A DNA stretch of 62,000 bases from Mesostigma viride. Lineage: Eukaryota; Streptophyta; Mesostigmatophyceae; Mesostigmatales; Mesostigmataceae. Positions 54,601-55,931 of the stretch are shown here, piece by piece. The stretch spans positions 810,524 to 872,523 of the forward strand of contig RPFO01000123.1 in the NCBI GenBank assembly GCA_009746045.1, given 5' to 3'. Below the pieces are notes generated by a model, which did no database searches, was not told the origin of the DNA, and saw only the letters and a program-made list of their open reading frames with translations. The number at the start of each line of letters is the position of its first letter. Position 1 is the stretch's first letter. The position numbers and the translations under genes were made by a program.

Positions 54601-55635
54601 CTTCGCCGACATTCGCGAAGGTGAAGGAGCAACTGCAACTCTGGAGAGACATTCGCTAAACCCCGCCACCCCCTCTCCCGCCATTCCCGGCACCTCCCGC
54701 GAGGACGCAGACTTTTAGGCCGGACCGCACCCTCCACGCGACGGTGTGTGTGGTCGAAGTGCGCCAGGTCTACGGCGGATGGTGAATGGTGGCAAAATTG
54801 CACAGAAAGGATTAGAACTACCTTCAAATTATCTGTGCAATTTTGCCACCACCCCCACCCCCACCAAAGCTTGTGGGTAGGCGGGGCTCGGTGGGCGGCA
54901 GACCCACGGCGGGTGGTGACGGGTGCCGGAATTATGAAGCACCACTAAAGCCCGGCGACCCTTGAGCCAAGGTTGGCGGGGGTCGAGAAAGGCTACTCGG
55001 CCCGTGGGAAGTTGTTAAAAATATTAACACCTTCCCGTGACGGATGCAAGTACCTACGAGGCACCACCTAAGCCCGGCGACCCTTGAGACAAGGTTGGCG
55101 GGGGTTGAGAGGGGCCAGTCGACCCGTGGGGAAGTTGTTAAAAATATTAACCACTTCCCGTGACAGATGCAAGTACCTACGAGGCACCACCCAAGCCCGG
55201 CGACCCCTGAGACAAGGTTGGCGGGGGTCGAGAAGGGCCAGTCGACCCGTGTTGAGGTTGTAAACAATATTTACAACTTCCTGTGACGGGTGCCAGTAAC
55301 AAGTCTAAAACTCAAATATTTTATCACTCAATTATCACTCAATCATCATCACTCAAGAATGGCTCCCCGGTACCCCACAAGCCCCTATCACTCAATAGGG
55401 GTTATATATATATAGTGCGATGCTTCTATCATTAAGGTCGTCTGCGCTCACATCATGTACAAATAAAACCCTTACGGCAAGCCTGGCTGTCTGGTCCTCC
55501 ATTACAAGATACCGTTGCGCCCTGGGGATCCTGGGGGAGGGGGAACCTGGGGTGCGTGACAGGTGGCAGCATACTCACACATCGCGAGATCACGGTATTC
55601 GGGAGGGCATCGATGTTGGTGGCCACAAGGATGAC
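28353..55635 (-). CDS. AAA+ clamp-loader-like gene, partial, hosting the provirus
   Basis: Exons on the minus strand: 55635-55579, 35966-35566, 34990-34942 and probably 28565-28353. Exon 55635-55579 encodes VILVATNIDALPNTVISRC, the sensor-1 strand (ATN) and SRC arginine-finger segment of RFC/DnaX/HolB clamp loaders. The next exon opens VKVPFRPLDPAEAVTVLRR, which is how these proteins continue after SRC. Phases agree at every junction (0, 2, 0). The first intron shown is 19.6 kb and contains the whole provirus. The third is 6.4 kb and almost wholly 25-bp satellite. Walker A and B exons would lie upstream of the window. The rest of the protein (Pro/Ser-rich linker, DIEALQAASRIAGTC) is not distinctive, so the exact family member is open. 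Confidence 0.5.
28961..34943. repeat. 25-bp satellite array, about 240 units
   Basis: Head-to-tail GACAAGGAAACCAGACACAC plus CCAGC. Variants recur: CAGTGACA or CAGCAACA for CAGCGACA, and GATGATGCAA for GACAAGGAAA. The array fills an intron of the clamp-loader-like gene and starts directly at its 5' splice site on the minus strand. Because 25 is not a multiple of 3 and no stop arises, all three minus frames stay open for about 2,000 codons; these are not proteins. Confidence 0.97.
35000..35565 (-). other. Intron of the clamp-loader-like gene
   Basis: Between the GTATG donor at 35565 and the CTGCAG acceptor before 34990. A poly-C tract on the minus strand precedes the acceptor. Nothing else is recognised. 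Confidence 0.45.
35967..36795 (-). other. Intron sequence left of the provirus
   Basis: Intron DNA between the clamp-loader-like exon and the provirus. It holds a short CA-rich tract (about 36,195-36,232) and an (AAT)n run (36,671-36,695). No coding feature is recognised. Confidence 0.45.
36796..36880 (+). repeat. 46-bp direct repeats at the left insertion site
   Basis: Two tandem copies, 46 bp apart, of ATAGTGCGATGCTTCTATCA followed by TTAAGG and a TATAGTGCGATATAT spacer. The core of the unit occurs again immediately outside the right end (55405-55437). These mark the target or attachment site. Confidence 0.8.
37004..37372 (+). repeat. Three 123-bp tandem repeats in left TIR
   Basis: GTCACRGGAAG begins units at 37004, 37127 and 37250, with a partial fourth at 37371. 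Each unit includes a GTTAATATTTTTAAC-type palindrome and a CGACCCCCGCCAACCTT block. The arrangement is mirrored in the right TIR at about 54919-55287. Iterated units beside a genome end suggest replication or packaging signals. Confidence 0.85.
37440..37504. repeat. Perfect 20-bp-arm hairpin in left TIR
   Basis: TGGTGGCAAAATTGCACAGA at 37440-37459 is the exact reverse complement of 37485-37504, with a 25-nt loop. The mirror copy is at 54787-54851. Confidence 0.9.
37689..38155 (-). CDS. C-terminal part of primase-helicase, out of frame
   Basis: The open frame to 37689 continues the primase-helicase after a one-base frame change in the A-run at 38152-38155 (minus strand). Upstream of its first ATG (38126) the frame reads through without a stop across the end of the 1018-residue protein, and the coding character moves from one frame to the other at that point. 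About 150 residues follow, basic then acidic, with no motif I know. It starts 55 bp inside the TIR. It could be a separate 145-residue gene from 38126, but a frameshifted extension is more likely. Confidence 0.55.
38054..41110 (-). CDS. AEP primase fused to SF2 origin-binding-type helicase
   Basis: A 1018-residue replication protein. The N-terminal half is a primase of the archaeo-eukaryotic/herpes UL52 type: YVDLDD (91-96, catalytic acids), KVSYH (146-150, histidine motif), NFRAVGMHKGG (237-247), and a Cys cluster at about C358, C361, C377 and C388 that may be the family zinc-binding knuckle. The C-terminal half is an SF2 helicase resembling herpes origin-binding proteins: Walker A NCGTGKS (449-455), DEVY (554-557), ALDATV (590-595), SPTITVGVSYT (715-725) and QQMFRVRH (750-757). 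It should prime and unwind provirus DNA; no DNA polymerase is encoded nearby. The TATACACTC motif lies 3 bp before the ATG. The frame is lost near 38,153. Confidence 0.8.
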   Translation of the reverse strand: MTTTRITKKPYIKCLHGRKWFGGEGSKDLCKESAQLNGHSYLAALDVGGPKEFTHYSDFDEFVRIREECCRSYKTQTLNEIIRPDQPSWAYVDLDDRVSTDCESVDYPYHFKRLHDAFACDVLDVNPDNFQYNVSTATRKKGGCLKVSYHIVIKGLILSDKKTREYWCKSFLRYIRQQLLDPDSTFYKDANMLLNTEHAASYIEKNIKEMLENPEDYYDDELLQFMIDSHIYGKDWNFRAVGMHKGGERDPLASLRICGGSEDVRDHTIIIYPTTNTDGAQRVKVPESWFAVDGDKEKKKYQYKNRGLGAGSEQVARTIEAMKTTSPGSFLINIEEHAGEDGRVYYMSRWSVDPLVPCLICKKDKPHKSPGHGPRVCEYSDGRVTYSCWKRGPKQSLCIMDRREFVGETVPFSESYSLEKIKPFDVESLASLLKDSETDHKITHFIQSNCGTGKSERIREMVNELVRKFPDLRILCIVANISLSKEEDRNYKKLGEMGKHWIWEDSTFKALYNDPNFRHYLTSQGGYIKDDRVLIVLNSILRLASTRFDVVVLDEVYNTLTAISGSHLRNKREVIKQLVEIIERAKIVIALDATVTAKVYNFIAAHRPVDGIQASVNTFKRPTNRMLKWVDVDSKKCWKAVFVAEITRECRRRLAAGEKVFCPMSAAWAVPAVCDGLKDILATKKWKSYTKETPKKDLEDGANTAWEDLDFLIISPTITVGVSYTLHTFDSMVAGFINAPGYAEYTTMLQQMFRVRHLCKGEMTIFYRDSTTPLSRMDTDFDEIRKKTVETECKLLNLMAGDNADVISLWGEDGKRLFDTSSPLLNLFCRNLQDVAVSRSHYKVNLIRMLREDYGVLIEGEEERVESTEAPPLPKKEDEDKERAVYVMAHDEYISLKDRCDAGEVLTAFEKRLKNVYELAAFSYQIPRECRDEELAGILDRDKCRTVYRAVRQHSRATELGKGRYLADILEAMRKSHSFFDLSQYKTGGTRRPSRWLYTYWRAAGLRSSSLIARVPGP
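41114..41122 (-). promoter_or_regulatory. TATACACTC start-proximal motif
   Basis: TATACACTC on the minus strand ends 3 bp before the ATG of the primase-helicase. An identical 9-mer with identical spacing precedes the AT-hook gene (43569-43577). Confidence 0.5.
41247..41269. other. Palindrome CTTTTATAAC-TAC-GTTATAAAAG
   Basis: Perfect 10-bp arms with a 3-nt spacer in the 194-bp gap between recombinase and primase-helicase. It could be an operator, terminator hairpin or origin element. Confidence 0.6.
41305..42576 (-). CDS. Tyrosine recombinase (integrase)
   Basis: A 423-residue protein. The C-terminal catalytic domain shows the tyrosine-recombinase set: R270 (PPTRYNYHDV), K305 (NHKTSKDLGP), the H-x-x-R region HGILNTRRAF (362-371), H393 (MAHSP) and Y401 (AIRYERN). 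The N-terminal half is basic and helical, as expected for core-binding. It would integrate or excise the element at the flanking repeats, in place of the rve integrase of classical polintons. I chose the ATG at 42576 for its GCCGCCATGG context; an in-frame ATG at 42597 is possible. The frame is open further upstream into low-complexity sequence that I do not include. Confidence 0.85.
   Translation of the reverse strand: MVKVVRSEEELRQRREAQARYRLKHPEKAALQRMRAMAKKDKWTPTEKWLEKHGTNCKEVNEVRATVGLPETECGPHETPSKPRTLEKQLWSLAEVMGVAEKVRPENQPVAKVQGDRVIKTAEGAKISSIKQYVGRVGQILDALGCSRTEPVTCLLDVGKVIQTIQDMKKGDAVGAKTTRANLAAAINGINKIFPPSRQLPAEVVEAYRKQQAVEQEGRQAVDAYVSENVEPDYDFKTLQGIHKSIKDATSDEKLMGYLYLSGKGLPPTRYNYHDVKFVKSEKEIEDHENAFIVHENRFVIRNHKTSKDLGPIDFTVPPSMRAFRKLLEERAAAGKWLFPANRGGGHMSKSAFGEKYRATYHGILNTRRAFVTAFVKRATSAERIKLAKGMAHSPAMAIRYERNDTPDAAILEQAKKLTDDDV
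42577..43034. other. Intergenic region with tRNA-like T-arm
   Basis: 458 bp between the recombinase and the AT-hook gene, the largest gap in the provirus. It holds poly-C and poly-T tracts near 42,705-42,765 and the B-box-like hairpin described separately. No protein is recognised. Confidence 0.5.
42772..42840 (-). other. tRNA-like B-box hairpin, not a complete tRNA
   Basis: The minus strand reads CACGGGTTCGATTCCCGGTG, a classic RNA polymerase III B box (GGTTCGATTCC) in a hairpin, then GGAGTCACC and a T-run. A possible anticodon-like stem (GTGT/ACAC) lies upstream, but I find no 5' acceptor strand matching GGAGTCA and no D-arm. It may be a decayed tRNA or a tRNA-mimicking element. Confidence 0.35.
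43035..43565 (-). CDS. AT-hook DNA-binding protein
   Basis: A 176-residue basic protein. Two AT-hook cores (GRP in basic context) lie at KKRGRPAGS (133-141) and PWGRPKKK (160-167) after a Pro/Lys-rich linker (NPPPPPKAPRPPKIKK). Residues about 40-100 look folded and unfamiliar. AT-hooks bind the minor groove of A/T-rich DNA, so a genome-condensing or regulatory role is plausible. TATACACTC sits 3 bp upstream of the ATG. It lies between the ATPase and recombinase genes on the same strand. Confidence 0.7.
   Translation of the reverse strand: MDLKQAFSQPTTPSPQSSLPDPATHNCAGLKVNNNSYRGSSDRRDLVLNLATLVRYLTGARIAPKVHERMAAFVRECGYDGELPPTHTGIGHECRQKLMHIIAMKRKPRNPPPPPKAPRPPKIKKEVIPRSPKKRGRPAGSKDTKPRTHNIDPETGLPKPWGRPKKKFTTIHRESK
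43569..43577 (-). promoter_or_regulatory. TATACACTC start-proximal motif
   Basis: Identical in sequence and spacing (3 bp to ATG) to the motif before the primase-helicase. Confidence 0.5.
43594..44478 (-). CDS. A32-like genome-packaging ATPase (FtsK/HerA type)
   Basis: A 294-residue P-loop ATPase. Walker A is GMRGTGKTT (43-51), Walker B IILIDDM (169-175), and a sensor-like VFVNQSF follows (204-210). Length and layout match packaging ATPases of PLVs, virophages and large DNA viruses, which pump the genome into the capsid. It overlaps nothing; the coiled-coil gene ends 21 bp upstream on the same strand. The frame is intact. With the capsid and penton it makes up the PLV morphogenesis core. Confidence 0.88.
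   Translation of the reverse strand: MPEIESIHIETPLANKDLKLKYAKTRQVPSNAPRLHFIASFVGMRGTGKTTAAINMVKAYFDAHSFDKLYLISGSATTEPKYKLLPTPAMSMETYTDDSFNQMVADIKKDLTEYEEYQRDLKVWEKFKKEFLDGQKTEEDMDLNMFLTLDRLQFKEPETRFQYGPPSSIILIDDMAGSKLYRADSKGPVSSFAFKHRHLLTSMVFVNQSFTSAGVPRSVRANVSFLVLFRTKDRRASRQIAEESAGHTSPEDFLALWEYATQNSPHDFLAVDNDEPDDSKRYRKNFDTYLVLKK
44499..45056 (-). CDS. Charged coiled-coil protein
   Basis: About 185 residues from the ATG at 45056, the start that leaves room for the divergent gene at 45096. A Pro/Ala/Glu-rich N-terminus is followed by a long Glu/Lys/Arg helix (about residues 50-125, for example KRQEEREAEITKRK) and a basic patch RPRRGKKPK. No enzyme motif is visible. It may be a virion scaffold or DNA-associated protein; that is inference from composition and position only. 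The frame is open upstream of 45056 but would overlap the divergent gene. Confidence 0.6.
   Translation of the reverse strand: MNPVPDAPDSPTSPAAADAESTAPQEPVKTEEVSKAVKYKKGAQLSEEQKQALRDKMRPYHQKRNEERAKKRQEEREAEITKRKVLEKELELQRQRLVELELEEKRNKFRIERLLAAEEVAETPTDTPRPRRGKKPKYEVEQEEREQAAKPKAPPPAVKTAPTLTPYEQRMLAIRASLLASLNDD
45057..45095. promoter_or_regulatory. Divergent promoter region
   Basis: The 39 bp between the leftward and rightward gene blocks is A/T-rich and includes CTATAGTTAATG and AGATAATATTAG. It must carry start signals for both strands. Confidence 0.5.
45096..47404 (+). CDS. Large virion surface/fibre-like protein, frameshifted
   Basis: Coding runs from ATG 45096 in one frame to about 46,440 and continues in another frame to the stop at 47404, about 770 residues in all. 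The switch is near ACTATCTTCTGCC (46,433-46,446). The N-terminus has a short coiled coil (DERIADLESDLQSLQLQV). The remainder is beta-rich with Thr/Gly/Asp repeats. The second part contains a SPRY- or lectin-like stretch (FVLCFEMIVP, WWSVCGINID). No catalytic motif is seen. Size, composition and place in the virion block suggest a fibre or receptor-binding protein; I cannot name a family. Confidence 0.55.
47456..48324 (+). CDS. Continuation of fibre-like locus, broken in two frames
   Basis: A 56-codon frame (47456-47626, starting MTYPVAVYGVLPDLP) gives way to a second frame ending at 48324 (about 235 residues). A third short open stretch (47367-47459) bridges from the preceding gene. Beta-rich composition continues throughout (HLFTVTFTPTASF, GSAVVYLDPP). 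Either the gene at 45096 once extended to here, or this is a second structural gene with a damaged start. Function unknown. Confidence 0.5.
48351..48875 (+). CDS. Basic protein with C2H2-like zinc motif
   Basis: 174 residues. The N-terminal 50 are very basic (RPSKKAHKPRRK), then comes a Pro/Ala/Val linker. A Cys-x2-Cys-x14-His-x11-His array follows (C123, C126, H141, H153) that could bind zinc. TTATAAAG lies 9 bp before the ATG. A DNA-binding virion or regulatory role is plausible. The second codon is also ATG, so the start could be 48354. Confidence 0.6.
   Translation: MMPRKTSKRPSKKAHKPRRKVRTTAQMPTTSTMTNSIIIHSTPVRRPAKKGKVAETRGFRDAMLMSAIMANAKPVAYPPLSAYDQKPEAAAPVSVPVAPPVAASPEPARLEGGSRFSSIDYECADCGLKPKSNTQQGLNQHLRAMIKKKEPKHVSGALRRGELTGISGSRESPL
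48905..49216 (+). CDS. Small acidic/basic protein, unknown
   Basis: About 103 residues (ATG at 48905, alternatively 48911). It has an N-terminal helical segment (FSDAEMLQIAQWM) and a Lys/Arg-rich middle (KERRVLKRKSRG). Its 3' end overlaps the start of the penton gene by 74 bp in another frame, so the two are probably co-transcribed. Not recognised. Confidence 0.55.
   Translation: MNMDNLFSDAEMLQIAQWMTLYPDTPREFIEAAMLYCRSKPLTGKERRVLKRKSRGLAGESGKVVIHGKNEITSEVIVENEGVRSGVQDVDAEDREQDQGRST
49143..50000 (+). CDS. Minor capsid protein (penton base)
   Basis: 285 residues, intact. It carries the pattern seen in PLV and virophage pentons: an N-terminal strand region, a central VYVYSDIVRGNVV segment (typical YxYSxI...R.V), and near the C-terminus SISLRLLDEDDAPIQL with WVVQLTF, a jelly-roll ending. 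The single-jelly-roll penton fills the fivefold vertices. It lies two genes upstream of the major capsid gene, the usual linkage, and overlaps the next gene by 11 bp. Confidence 0.75.
   Translation: MKEYVQECRTLTLRTENRTRGGLHDPIWDIPAGLLEDYHDVGLTLLTIPYEQTHINSNNNTFEVTMATAHTVSLPVGSWTTIENRQNIETTLLTIDSSFTVTYDRANSRYTFVAESPFQFLVGESVGRVLGLTPGIHQSNDQFVVYSNRPATNGRLRAVYVYSDIVRGNVVSATHGTVYGGLLACCPNLSKFLEPIIWQAQSPLWQHVRDSPRSISLRLLDEDDAPIQLYSDWVVQLTFRISPQKAMGVEARKIGGILKYMALDKDVLPARRLSNQVGINEEDEA
49990..50274 (+). CDS. Small amphipathic virion protein
   Basis: 94 residues rich in Ala, Gly, Lys and His, without Cys. The N-terminal ~35 residues (FGKVVSTARKIGHMAGDAIR) could form an amphipathic helix. The ATG overlaps the end of the penton gene, which suggests coupled expression. 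Position between penton and capsid recalls the pVI- or core-protein slot of polintons, but this is inference from place and composition. Confidence 0.6.
   Translation: MKLDFGKVVSTARKIGHMAGDAIRKVGEGARFIKGAAGAADAALGHVPSKLLESSPVLGTVYKAAKTGLDALSHIERKVDAHRASNPLLGKFLS
50300..50308 (+). promoter_or_regulatory. TATACA motif before the major capsid gene
   Basis: TATACAACA ends 6 bp before the capsid ATG. It resembles the motif before the primase-helicase and AT-hook genes, and also TATACT (51765-51770) and TATACA (54264-54269) before two other rightward genes. Confidence 0.4.
50315..51556 (+). CDS. Major capsid protein, double jelly-roll type
   Basis: 413 residues, intact. Features match PLV major capsid proteins: an N-terminal helix (YLIKTLGQHST), Gly/Thr-rich beta strands, the LVGGQSVDSINDYAQL segment, an internal FPPIEIRITL strand, and a C-terminus VEMEAKMDVGAGRQ resembling the final strand of this family. 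The predicted fold is two jelly rolls per subunit, three subunits per hexameric capsomer. It is preceded by TATACA and followed by small ORFs. It is shorter than the capsid proteins of most classical polintons. Confidence 0.82.
   Translation: MSSDGSWYNRAIPKSMQYLIKTLGQHSTSRVQLSTLSANSGIKQGSVVAVRLPTHGFADLHSFAMFFEATPTTTAGFCKFPPYTSSLIRRLEVLVGGQSVDSINDYAQLFNTLLTVHGGQGFINSQGPAGWSLNDAANVTLTANTAQKGIIDNWLGFLSGDPRIIDLSLFPPIEIRITLMDGGVMIPGAAGGAVAAGAGLGFELKDIHFSIDTYRFQEDVVSQIFASRLAEGGTLPFRWKTWQSTKQTIPGDTYSIKATLSSASASKLLAVQVAAAADVANARYNTMFAHTADGLTGFQFDINGSNQTPAYRMGITEAWVNLVSAFNDQGNSLSCARADINPETWAGSDFVMACHLNMPCAGAEYQSGLDLRGTASVVTLRVDSAGAGHVSYIFVEMEAKMDVGAGRQAAVYL
51587..51712 (+). CDS. Short ORF of 41 residues after the capsid gene
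   Basis: ATG at 51587 (context TTCGATGG) to TGA at 51712, starting MDYLKDPRYT. It lies 30 bp after the capsid stop. No motif is recognised. It may be a real small gene given the dense layout, but the evidence is only the open frame and position. Confidence 0.35.
   Translation: MDYLKDPRYTANPLNRVTLVFDTPELADNGTATNLPPRRAR
51777..52814 (+). CDS. Ig-like repeat adhesion protein, N-terminal part
   Basis: 345 residues with three tandem Ig-like domains of about 90 residues, each with VTATFS, VTGFALGDI, NGTA and a closing SNTLSFTY. This is the bacterial Ig-like repeat found in adhesins and phage fibres. The protein then enters LFAWYDPSDSATMF, the usual lead-in to a LamG-like lectin domain, and hits a stop at 52814. 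The lectin domain continues in another frame downstream, so the gene is split by a one-base change near the GGCGGCGGGAACG stretch (52,799-52,812). A role in host-cell or particle attachment is likely. Confidence 0.7.
   Translation: MSFEYGVCPALMRKKRKPVRIAPSITLTTTGGSYPSASPIAVTATFSQPVTGFALGDIAVINGTASGLTGSDTSYTFTVTPAVAYSLTTVSVGANAAINTLGIGNTASSTLSFTYSPPPTVTLATTAGSTPSSTPVEVTATFSRSVTGFALGDITVTNGTAANLTGSGASYAFQVTPTTANSSTNVSVGAGAVVDASTGNANAASNTLSFTYSANPSVTLVSGTPTGAVYPVTATFSTSVTGFALGDISVTNGTASNLVQVNAAFYLFDVTPTMSDFVTTVSVGAGTVTSATSGLGNTASNTLSFTYNYNPATDPALFAWYDPSDSATMFSDTSGTTQQNTAAGT
52800..53470 (+). CDS. LamG-like lectin domain, downstream part of adhesion gene
   Basis: About 220 residues in the second frame: RVNDKGPNGYHVTQ, SKRSLRF, ASVFLVAKQ, RAFDGWIGEILIYN and ELERIRGYLVAKWG. 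This succession is typical of concanavalin/LamG-like domains that follow Ig-like repeats in surface proteins. No convincing independent start exists, so it is the C-terminal half of the gene at 51777. Confidence 0.7.
53517..54011 (+). CDS. Unknown 164-residue protein
   Basis: Intact frame starting MDYPTFYQIALDS. Beta-rich, with six Cys including a terminal CKCHHK. The N-terminal MDY recalls the short ORF at 51587 but similarity stops there. AATAAAG lies 5 bp before the ATG. Not recognised. Confidence 0.6.
   Translation: MDYPTFYQIALDSVASQNTIDEYNGIYSFDIKPDPRAPIIDSTWRGGVHFAYLKDVENQENYSLVGLVSSSFSGGEHNPQDSVVLCTEECKDVAASYTVINDHAFFNLKNDHLFRNGGKLEIGLVHIDRGVDDKQFIPLTHESFLCILRFEKIRGFDKCKCHHK
54046..54237 (+). 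CDS. Putative N-myristoylated small protein
   Basis: 63 residues starting MGNCLKLG. Gly2, Asn3 and Cys4 fit the eukaryotic N-myristoylation plus palmitoylation signal. A basic segment follows (RRMRRSPTYRRAY) and then an acidic, Pro/Thr-rich tail. It is likely to attach to host membranes after translation. A membrane-linked role in entry, egress or host signalling is possible; no family is recognised. Confidence 0.5.
   Translation: MGNCLKLGYEYSEILEESIRRMRRSPTYRRAYESVYVPKWILEIAPDSEGTPTPTPSPDNKHN
54279..54659 (+). CDS. Unknown 126-residue helical protein next to right TIR
   Basis: Intact frame ending 2 bp inside the right TIR. Mostly helical (RNAAEVARISCIIAG, LTLLAAASRALG). TATACA lies 9 bp before the ATG. 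No motif recognised. Confidence 0.55.
   Translation: MFVTMNDILNCIEACKPGSGGYIHDGSERARNAAEVARISCIIAGKPDPYDDNYRLELEQLDNPLTLLAAASRALGSEATPDDVHKVCEDLAVLSIMAGCVTGRQSISSPTFAKVKEQLQLWRDIR
54658..55411 (-). repeat. Right terminal inverted repeat, 754 bp
   Basis: Mirror of 36880-37633. It contains the mirrored hairpin (54787-54851) and the mirrored 123-bp repeats. The near-identity of the two ends suggests recent insertion, gene conversion or copying during replication. Confidence 0.93.
55405..55437 (+). repeat. Right-flank copy of the insertion-site repeat
   Basis: TATATATATAGTGCGATGCT continuing to CATTAAGG matches 36835-36867 in direct orientation. The inner 10 bp, TATAGTGCGA, abuts the provirus on both sides (36871-36880 and 55411-55420). 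Confidence 0.8.
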
Positions 55636-55931
55636 CTGCAGGGGGAGCAGCATGGCAAACAACAAAAAAACTCGATTAGGCAATGCCCGGTCATTACCGC
55701 GCGGTAAGTAAAGCATACGCGACACAACAGGCAATGCCTGGTGAGCCACACGGCAGGGCCCACACGACACCACAGTGGCCGACAGCCTGCAGGAGAAAAG
55801 GAAAGCTGGCCAGGCAAACCAACCTAATGTAAAAGATCAAATGCGTGCGGCTGGTTTGCGCGCAAGAACAAGAGCCTGCCACTTGGTGGTGAGAAAAAAA
55901 CCTTGTCCTTGCGGCACCTGCAGACCGCCCG
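55636..55931 (-). other. Intron upstream of the clamp-loader-like exon
   Basis: On the minus strand this follows the 17-bp satellite and ends in CTGCAG before the exon at 55635. Possible acceptor sites also occur at about 55,920 and 55,795, but no conserved coding sequence is visible. Confidence 0.4.

Larger units (their letters stand above)
36880..55411. mobile_element. Integrated polinton-like virus (PLV) provirus, 18.5 kb
   Basis: Bounded by 754-bp terminal inverted repeats and flanked by direct repeats of TATAGTGCGA. It encodes the PLV/virophage morphogenesis set: major capsid protein (50315-51556), penton (49143-50000) and A32-like packaging ATPase (43594-44478). It also encodes a tyrosine recombinase (41305-42576) and a primase-helicase (38054-41110). 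Genes are dense and intronless with short gaps or overlaps, unlike the flanking host DNA. Left-half genes run leftward and right-half genes rightward from about 45,075. Size, TIRs and gene set fit PLVs of protists. No DNA polymerase B, rve integrase or adenovirus-type protease is visible. Confidence 0.9.

Noticed and set aside
36880-55411. Classical polinton/Maverick or virophage with PolB and rve integrase
   Set aside because: No motifs of family B polymerase, rve integrase or adenovirus-type protease were seen; the element has a tyrosine recombinase and a primase-helicase instead.
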